From positions 29,532,201 to 29,596,200 of the forward strand of contig OY821771.1 of NCBI GenBank assembly GCA_963682175.1: a DNA stretch of 64,000 bases. The letters run 5' to 3'. Origin of the DNA: Triglochin maritima. Its lineage: Eukaryota; Streptophyta; Magnoliopsida; Alismatales; Juncaginaceae. The translations under genes and the position numbers were made by a program. Positions 56,439 to 64,000 of this stretch are shown in pieces; the stretch's first letter is position 1, and every line of letters starts with the position of its first letter. The notes beneath the pieces were generated by a model. That model had not been told where the DNA came from. It did no database searches and worked only from the letters and a program-made list of their open reading frames with translations.

Positions 56439-57713
56439 GTGCGGGATTTAAGCAATCGACTCTCACGAGTTCATCTGGATTCCAGTCTAGAGCTTAACCC
56501 CAACCCATCTGTTGCGCCACCTCACCCGGATCTAATGGGTGAGAACGTAGTGGACCCGCTTGTTGCGCAACCTATAACTTTGAGGGATCGGTGCTACCCA
56601 ACGATGGCTGCTCAGCCATCGTGCATCGTTATGCCCACCATCCCGGGTCGCGACTTCGAACTTAAGGCACAATACATGAGTATGCTGCCTAAGTTCACCT
56701 CTAGGGAAGACCCATATCTCTTCCTTAGAGAATTTGAAGAAATCTGCTCTCTTATGCAATACCAGCATATCCCTGAAGAGGCAGTGCGTCTGAAATTCGT
56801 GCCTCTAGCACTGAAGGACGACGCTAAGAAATGGCTATATAGTCTAGCCGAAAGATCTATTAGAAGTTGGGCCGAATTTGTTCAAGTTTTCCTAAAAAAA
56901 TATTTCCCCAACCATAAGACTATGAAGATTAGGAATGAAATTGTTGCATTCGTTCAGTCTGAGAGCGAGCCGTTCTATTCCTATCTTGAGAGATTTAAGA
57001 GTGTCTTGACCCAATGCCCTCATCACGGAATTCCGAAGTGGCAATTATGCCAAATTATTTATGAGGGATTGACACCCACATCTAGAGTTATGCTAGAATC
57101 TGTGAGCCAAGGGAATTTCATGTCGAAAAACGAAAATGATGCCTGGACTTTTCTTGAGGATTTAGCTGAAAACAGTATGCAATGGGACAATGCTAGAACA
57201 CCCATCAACCCGAGTATTGGATCTAGAATAGCAAGTCAACCCCGACCAGGTGTCTTAGCTATAGATGCCAATATAGCGGCTGAGGCAAAACTAGCTACCC
57301 TAATGCGTAGAATGGAAAGTCTAGAGCTACAAAATCAATCCCGAATGAATCAACCCTTGTCCATCCCCTGCTCTAGATGTGGTCAGACTGGTCATTTAAT
57401 GGAGGACTGTGTGGACCTGGAACATGTTAATGCCACATTTAACAATTCTAGAAATGATCCTTACGCATCAACCTATAACCCAGGTTGGCGTAATCATCCC
57501 AATTTTTCGTGGACCCAACAAGGACAACCTCCTAGACAACAACAAACCCCATATAACCAAAATAATACATCATCTGGGGGTAATAACAATGGAAATCATG
57601 AGGTTAGGTTGACAAAATTAGAAACTTTAATGACAACTTTTATTCAAACAACCAACCAATCAATTCCAAAGGCTAGAGACACAGGTCAGCCAATTAGCAC
57701 AGATAATAGGTGA
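56439..57713 (+). CDS. Athila-type gag, young element
   Basis: Open for 424 codons from a GTG at 56439; the first in-frame ATG is at 56536 (MGENVVDP), so the true start is unclear. The Retrotrans_gag region runs from AAQPSCIVMP through QYMSMLPKF, DPYLFLREFEEIC, KKWLYSLAERSIRSW, FLKKYFPNHKT and CPHHGIPKWQLCQIIYEGL, then MRRMESLELQ and a zinc knuckle CSRCGQTGHLMEDC. A Q/N-rich segment follows with NPGWRNHPNFSW intact (these tryptophans are stops in the relative at 48010-48050). It leaves frame at about 57672, where the family sequence RLETQVSQLAQIIGE continues one frame on. Gag assembles the particle and binds RNA by the knuckle. Confidence 0.88.
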   Translation: MRDLSNRLSRVHLDSSLELNPNPSVAPPHPDLMGENVVDPLVAQPITLRDRCYPTMAAQPSCIVMPTIPGRDFELKAQYMSMLPKFTSREDPYLFLREFEEICSLMQYQHIPEEAVRLKFVPLALKDDAKKWLYSLAERSIRSWAEFVQVFLKKYFPNHKTMKIRNEIVAFVQSESEPFYSYLERFKSVLTQCPHHGIPKWQLCQIIYEGLTPTSRVMLESVSQGNFMSKNENDAWTFLEDLAENSMQWDNARTPINPSIGSRIASQPRPGVLAIDANIAAEAKLATLMRRMESLELQNQSRMNQPLSIPCSRCGQTGHLMEDCVDLEHVNATFNNSRNDPYASTYNPGWRNHPNFSWTQQGQPPRQQQTPYNQNNTSSGGNNNGNHEVRLTKLETLMTTFIQTTNQSIPKARDTGQPISTDNR

Positions 57714-58969
57714 AAGAGAAAAGGGCCAATTACCAAGTCAACCTGAGGTGAACCCAAGAACTAATAATCAATATCAATCTTATCAACCACCTTCAGGAAC
57801 TAACAACCCTAGACCGGTTCAAATGGTTAATGAGGAAGGACCGTTCCAACAAATCAATGCTGTAGTATCATTACGGTCCGGAAGACAAATTGACAATAAT
57901 GTGGTAAACCCAAGAATGACTAATCAATCTAGCCATCAAGCACCCACATATGACTTGACCATTGAACCCGACGTCCAAATTGAAAAGCCCAATCCACCTA
58001 CCCAACCTGAACCTGTAGCTCAACCTGAACCTGAGCGAGTCTATGTGCCTAAAGCCCCATTTCCCAATAGACTCAAAAAGAACTCTAGTGCACAAATAGA
58101 GAAAATCTTGGAAGTATTTAAGCAAGTTAAGGTAAACATTCCACTCTTAGACATGATTCAACAAATACCTGCTTATGCTAAATTCTTAAAAGATTTGTGC
58201 ACTAAGAAGAGAAAAACGAATGTACCAAAGAAGGCATTTTTAACTGCAAACATATGCTCAATTCTTTCCAACACATCTCCTATAAAATATAAGGACCCGG
58301 GGTGTCCCACAATTTCATGTTCAATAGGAGATACGTTTATCAATAAAGCCCTTCTAGACCTTGGTGCAAGCGTTAACTTGCTCCCATTTTCTGTCTACGA
58401 GCAACTCAACCTTGGTCCACTGAAACCCTCTAGGACAACCCTCCAATTCGCTGATTGTTCTGTTAAGAAACCGAGAGGTATAGTAGAGGACGTTTTGATT
58501 AAGGTTGGTGACTTCATTTACCCAGTGGATTTTGTCGTACTTGATACTGAACCTGTTGTAAATCCTAATCGACAAATCCCTGTAATTCTAGGTAGACCCT
58601 TTTTAGCCACTTCGGAAGCATTAATAAACTGTCGAAACGGACTCATGCAATTATCTCCGAGGGAACTTAAAAGCAGAATTTAATATCTTCCATATTGATA
58701 ATGAGCCAGAAATAATATGCAACCCAAGTGATGTTGTGATGAGAGCACGTATTTATCAGAATTCTGAATCAAATAAATCATCACATAAGCAAAAAGGAAG
58801 TAAGAAAAAAGGGAGTGATTCATTTACTCAACCACCATCACTCGAGCAAACAAGCGAACCAATTCAAGTGAGAAGAGTGGAATCTTTTCCTCAAGTCAAC
58901 ATGGGGAACAATTCAACTGGATACATGCACCAACATGGTGTCATTCAATCCAGTTCTGATTATGGTTGA
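57673..58969 (+). pseudogene. Athila-type gag spacer and aspartic protease, two frames
   Basis: Continues gag in the next frame: EREKGQLPSQPEVNPR, a proline-rich spacer, KAPFPNRLKKN, FLKDLCTKKRK and KYKDPGCPTISC. Then the protease: LLDLGASVNLLPFSVY with the DLGAS active site, FADCSVKKPRGIVEDVLI, DFIYPVDFVVLDTE and VILGRPFLATSEALI. A second +1 shift near 58655 (after GLMQLS) is needed to reach the last part, GNLKAEFNIF through IYQNSESNKSS, ending at 58969. Neither lesion is at the site of the lesion in the element at 43081. No reverse transcriptase domain follows. Confidence 0.85.
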
Positions 58970-60077
58970 CTTTGAGCAAACTCAACCCCTCTACCGCAAG
59001 CCGACTCAGGTAATAAGCGCATTTATTTTATCTATGCATACATTGAGGACAATGCATGATTTAGGTGTGGGGGGGTGTTTATATATGTACATATCTATCT
59101 ATTTGATTTTCTGTTCTGCTTTATTTTTAAAAAAAAAATTAAAAAAAAATTAAAAAAAAAAATTCAATATTCTATGACATAGCTTAAGATTGAACTGCCA
59201 AAACCCGTGTACAAATTGCATTAAGTTTTTGTTTCTTATTATATAGTTCTGCTTATGACATAAATCTATGTTCCAAAGAAATAACCCATGACCCTTGTAA
59301 GACATGTATGCACTTAAATTGGATGAATCAAATCTTTGAAGTGGTTGATAAAAAGCAGAGGTTGAGGAAAATATACCGGGAAGTGTGGACTTCTAATAGC
59401 AATTAAGCCTTGAGGAAAATAAAAGTAAAATAAAATAAAAATAAAGTGAAGAAAACACATTTTGCAAAATGATTACAAAAACCCAAGCCTTTGAGTCACT
59501 GGTCCGTAGGGGTATCTTGAAACCTGGTAACTTGAGTCTACCAGCTCGGGATTATCGACCAAACTCGCTACACAAATGCCAAAAGGGTAAAAGTGTCAAA
59601 AAGCAAATGTGTTGAATCACGGAAGAAAAGAAAAAAATAATAATACTCAAGGCCCAAAGCTAAAAGAATGATCCATGCCATGGTTGATCCGAATGATACT
59701 TCACCACCAGAGGAGGCGTGCAAAATAATTCAAGTGATAAACATGTATAGAAGGGTTAGTGGTGTGAATGTTGGAGGAACAAAGACCAAGTCATATTTTT
59801 TGAGCTAGATTTATATAATGAGCATGCGAGAACTTTAAGTGAGATGTATAAGGTGAAGGCAGAAATATTAAGAGCTATTAATGGAATGTTGAATTAAGAC
59901 TTTGTGGGTATATCTGCTGAAAACCCTCAGGAGACAACACTCCTCCCCCTTGGCAACAAGGAGGTTTAAAGGCTTGTTGCACATGCTAAGTGCAACCGTG
60001 ATTCCTACGAAAGTGAGTTAGGATTTCCCTGTTTTTATTTTTCTTATATTCTGTTTTGCTAGGGACTAGCAAAATCT
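58970..60077 (+). other. Non-coding 3' region where pol is absent
   Basis: Begins near the conserved block GAGGACAATGCATGATTTAG / GTGTGGGGGGG (59043-59080), then T-rich and A-rich runs and sequence similar to 44500-45700 of the other element (reverse strand), such as GACTAGCAAAA next to the purine tract and CTCCTCCCCCTTGGCAACAA at 59940-59960. No pol domain in any frame. Confidence 0.75.
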
Positions 60078-60092
60078 AGGTGTGGGGGTATT
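60078..60092 (+). promoter_or_regulatory. Polypurine tract
   Basis: AGGTGTGGGGGTATT immediately before the 3' LTR; the other Athila-like element has AGGTGTGGGGTATT in the same place. Confidence 0.85.
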
Positions 60093-61280
60093 TGATGCAT
60101 TGCATACATTGCATCATATGTCTTTCATTTAGATTACTTTTACATCAATAAATGCTACTAAGGTATGTGTTTAGTCTTATTTACAGAATACAGGGACCTG
60201 AATGCAATTTACCAACATTCCGAGCATAAACGTGTGCAAAAGATTCACTTCTATCATAAAGACCGAATTCAAGTTTATCGGGTTTCAATTGGAAATGCAT
60301 CCAAGCATAAAAGCATTCAAGGAACTAATCACAAAAAGGTCAAGGACTTAATTGCAAAATGCCAAGGACCTAATTGCAAAAGAAAAGGATCAAGTTATTT
60401 TGTTGGAAAAGTCAAAAGAAAAATCAACTATAAATCTCCAACAATGGAAGGAATTAATCCGGAGCTCAAGACAATGGAAAGAAATCATCCAGACACGCAA
60501 ATAAAGTTCAAATCATACCATAAACGCGTGACAAAAATCCTGATTAAATCCGACCAACGTGGGAGGCGAATCCGCCGCACAATACACATGATGTGCGGCG
60601 ATTCCGCCGCCCATTGGTCGATCCGTGTGTCCCAATTTCGTCCACTCGTGTATGGACACGTGTACTATCCAATTCTATACCTAAGTCCCTTGTAGCAACT
60701 ATAAATTGACCCGAGAACGATGTAAATAGGGTCCTTGGTTGTTGTTCTTATTTGTGTACCTTAGTTTTATTAATAAAATTCTGTTCTTTTAATTCTTGTT
60801 TTAGTTTTCTTTTAATGTCTCAAGGACCTCTTCTTCTTCCTCCCTCCATGAGTTTCTAACTCTCTCCAAAGGGTGGAGGTGATGGAATTAGGGTTAGAGA
60901 ATGTTGAATGCATGTTATTATTTTAAGTTCATGATTAGTGTATTTTGATTACTTGAGTTTATGTTAAGTCATTTATCTTGTAATGCTTCATAACTAACAT
61001 GATTTACAATAAGTTTCAGTAATTCTCTACTCTAAACCTAAGTCTAAACCTCCACCCCACGGATTTCTCTCTTTGTTCTTGTTTTAATTTTAATTGCTTT
61101 TGTTTCGTACTTTAGTTAATTAAACCAAAAACCCCAAAAACCCAAATTAATTCTTCTCTCCCTTCTTCCCCTCAATCGAAATCACACTAACAACGAAATC
61201 TCTCCGTCCTTGTGTTCGACCCGTACTTGCCACGTCTTCATTGACGCCGTGCACTTGCGGTATAAATAAAAATCTCATCA
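60093..61280 (+). repeat. 3' LTR of young Athila-like element (family F)
   Basis: 1188 bp, 1184 positions identical to the 5' LTR by eye. Followed directly by GGTTA and the resumed G3 LTR. Confidence 0.95.
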
Positions 61281-62496
61281 GGTTACACGCACTTCCGCGT
61301 CATAGATACAAATCTGATCTCGTGGACTACAATGCCACATCCGCTAGAGTCGTCGCTCTGGACAGTCATACTCGCCGAATTGTGCCACAATCAGGCGATC
61401 ATACCCACCGGAATAATCATCGGTCGGTCATCTCCGCCGTCATCAAGGTTAGTTAGTCATCTTGTTCCGTGGAGTTGCGTAAACAACGCATTGCATTAGG
61501 ATCCACGATCCCTCGAGTCTACTACATAGACTGACTCCATGAAATGCATTATGCTATACTAAGCTCATAAATATAAGGTGACATGTGTACCAAGTGTCCA
61601 TACTCTTTTTCCCGGCGGTCCCTAGGGAGGCATGCTCATCGCACCCACTATCACCTCCTGGCTCACGCTCAAGGAGAGGACACGAGTTTTTGAGGAAAAC
61701 TGCATGACACAAGACACAAGGCAAGAACCCAAATCTGAGCACCAACGATCGACCAAAAATGTCAGAGTGGTCGATCGTTCCTTTATGAATAGGAAAAAGT
61801 TCGAACAGAAACACAAGTCGGTCAAACACTGGATCTAGAAAATTAAGCAAACAATTGAACCAAAGTCTATGGGCAGTCAACCATTGAGAAGGTCTTGGCT
61901 AGGGTGAAATCTACATAATTAGGAAATGGTCGGACCAAAGAGAAAATCGTTCAACCGAAAATATCAAGGACTTCACAAGTCCGGATTACTCTACACCTGC
62001 TTGACAGCCAACCAGGTATCGGTCGACCGATTACTAGGCTATGCCAGACAACGCCTAGGTCCTAGCCCTCCGGCCATCCCTCGTCGTCGGCGAGACCTCA
62101 ACCTCTAACGACGAGACTAAAATCCCTCACATGCCTTGTGTGAGCAAATGAATGAACTTGGCATACCATTCCCGAGCTCGCCAGAGTTTCAGCACTGTCA
62201 GTAACCTCCCTCATGCATGAGCACCACCGGAAGCCACTACTCATACGTATTCTTCCTTGCGCCTAGTACACATGCCTCATGCCTTCAAGTCACTTGCTTC
62301 TCCTGGCATCGCTACCATCCGCCATAGCCACCACCAACTCTGGCAGCTCAGATCACTAGAGAAGAGAGGGATTGAGTTGGGTGGAGAAAAGTTGGAGTTG
62401 AGGGAGAAAATGAGGGAGAGATAAGTGTGTGTGTGTGTGTATGTGTGTCAGTGTGTGTTTTTCTTCCCTAAAATACACCACCCATCAAATACATGG
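61281..62496 (-). mobile_element. Gypsy-type LTR (family G3), copy 2, right part
   Basis: Resumes at window position 230 equivalent and runs parallel to 230-1438 with scattered substitutions, including the GGTCGACCG at about 62020 and the (GT)n run at 62425-62457. Confidence 0.75.
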
Positions 62497-64000
62497 TGAT
62501 TATTTAAGTTATACTACCGGAACTGCATGACGTCGGTGAAGACGAAGCAAGTACGGCTCGAGTCCACAGGGAGCACGCGCGAGTCTAAGTCTACAATACT
62601 CGAGCGGGGGAGAAGAAGAGAGATGAATGTTAGCTGAATTAAACTACGATGCAAGTGAAATAAAAAAACAAACTATAAAATAAAACTCCTTAGGGGGTAG
62701 AAAAAGAATACGGAAATGAAAATATTTGTAGTGTGTGTTCAATTGCGCTCATCACAACATGTAGTACAAGAAATCCATAAATCAAATCCAACTTTACCTC
62801 CACATGAAATAAGATAAAATATTATTATTAAAGCATATAAGACAATAATTGAAATGAGACTACTCTGAGCGCATGTAAAATGAGCACATCCAACTTTGTC
62901 TCCACATTAAATAAGATTTGATACAATCATTAAAACATACAACAACAAAAATTAGGATGATGCCAACATGAACGCATGCATGCACATGTCATGTTTTCTT
63001 CTTCCACTCCATCCTTATCCTCACCTCATCATTCCCTATAAAATACGTCCACTAATCTAAGCATGTGCTAAGCTTCACTCAAGAGCATTAGCACATCAAA
63101 GAAAACAGTGAAAATCGCATTAGATGGTTATGGAACTCATGTGAGGTTCAAAGGTAGGATTAACACATATACTAATATATCACATAATCACAACACCTTC
63201 TTCTCCACCCCCAATGGGGATGGCTACTCTCTACTCATCTCTAAACTAAAGAAAGCATAAAAATAACCCAACACCATAATACAAAATTCAGAAAACTAGA
63301 AGAAGGAAAAACAAGCACAAAGGGAATGGCATCAAATGAAAGTCATCAAGATAAATAACAAGACTAAACTATATTAAAATGAAATCTTACAAAGTTTCTC
63401 ATTTTCTCCTTCTCTAAACTACTAAACAAGAAATGAAACCTGCTCTACTAACCAAAAAAGGAAACTAACCGAAGGCTGAGAGGGAGGAATGAGAAGAAAT
63501 GAGGCATTACAAGTGTATTTATAAAAAATTAGAGGTTTTGGATGGATCTGGGCACTATCAGACGGCAGTAAATCAGATTTGGAAGTTGCATATTTCTTTA
63601 ACCCGACAACCCGACCCACCATAAAAATCCAGCTACCAAACACTTAACCGGATCCGCTAATCCGCCACTGAACGATCATTTTTTCCGATTGTCTTCAAAT
63701 TTTGACCACAGCTTTAGTTAACATAATAGACACGTGGGGTGCGCCCGGAGAAGCTGCTTCGAGCTCATTTGGTTTTAAGTGTCAAATTACTTCTCAGGTT
63801 CAGGAGATCTGGACTTTTGCTACCAACATATTTTCTTTACACTTAAGTCCCTCTGGGTTTTCATTTGGGTCCTTCTTGAGTTACAATCTAGTCCTTGGGT
63901 ATTACAAATAAGTCCAGAACCTTCCAAATCAGTTCATTCTTCTTGCGTTTACATCCTTTTCTCTTCCTTTCTCTTCTTTATTGGGGTAACACATCAAATA
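62497..64000 (-). mobile_element. Athila-like LTR nested in G3 LTR, copy 2 (cut by window end)
   Basis: Same insertion as 1439-3018, at the identical point (CATGG then TGATTATTTAAG). It runs parallel to 1439-2941 with about 3 percent differences in the stretch I compared (2461-2910 against 63521-63970). The window ends inside it. Confidence 0.75.

Larger units (their letters stand above)
53905..61280 (+). mobile_element. Young Athila-like gag-protease element without pol (plus)
   Basis: LTRs 53905-55092 and 60093-61280, both exactly 1188 bp, with four mismatches seen (54178/60366, 54519/60707, 55006/61194, 55018/61206). Target duplication GGTTA at 53900-53904 and 61281-61285; the empty site is preserved at window positions 230-234. 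The interior of 5.0 kb has the tRNA-Asp primer site, a leader with palindromes, an A-rich tract (56288-56355), gag and protease, a conserved G-run block and the polypurine tract. No reverse transcriptase or integrase. It is the most recent insertion in the window. Confidence 0.95.

Noticed and set aside
43081..61280. Treating families E and F as one element with a 5 kb spacer
   Set aside because: They are on opposite strands, have different LTRs and each has its own target duplication.

Overview
This window is nuclear DNA of a flowering plant, probably from a repeat-rich heterochromatic region. No intact host gene, tRNA or rRNA is visible. Almost everything recognisable is transposable-element sequence: LTR retrotransposons of Copia and Ty3/Gypsy type, a CACTA DNA transposon, two hAT-type non-autonomous elements, and many solo or broken LTRs nested in one another. 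Several long reading frames only open at GTG, TTG or CTG codons, so starts quoted here are element-level guesses.

Layout. 1-3167: Gypsy-type LTR (family G3, reverse) carrying a nested Athila-like LTR (1439-3018). 3168-4600: decayed Copia pol. 5847-11696: internally deleted Copia element (minus strand, TSD TAGAG); its right LTR is split by a CACTA element (8575-11481, TSD AAA), whose palindromic repeat array is in turn split by an Athila-like solo LTR (8783-10009, TSD GATAT). 12607-12857: hAT MITE. 14249-36041: broken Athila-like LTR containing a decayed Tekay-type Gypsy element (G1, 14997-34797, minus). The left LTR of G1 contains a Sirevirus-like Copia array of three LTRs and two gag-only interiors (16013-25977), with an Athila-like solo LTR (18345-19734) in the first gag. 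The G1 pol gene is cut by a second Gypsy solo LTR (G2, 27379-29110, TSD ATCTC). 36042-37757: CACTA transposase pseudogene. 37779-39004: old Sirevirus LTR. 39164-39430: fragment of a host API5-like gene. 43081-51720: Athila-like gag-protease element (minus). 52118-52832: hAT element. 53397-64000: second copy of the 1-3167 block, split by a young Athila-like gag-protease element (53905-61280; LTRs of 1188 bp with 4 mismatches; TSD GGTTA).

How the parts relate. Three families here (Sirevirus-like, and two Athila-like elements) keep LTRs, primer site, polypurine tract and gag (with or without protease) but lack reverse transcriptase and integrase, so they would need enzymes supplied in trans. The most interesting signal is a set of perfect short palindromes in the LTRs. 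CGGTCGACCG is clustered in a Copia LTR family and in three Gypsy LTR families. ACCGCCAATTGGCGGT-type motifs occur in a Copia LTR and in Athila-like LTRs. In both Athila-like elements the palindrome in U3 recurs, as its reverse complement, in the leader just before gag, so the two ends of the genomic RNA could pair.
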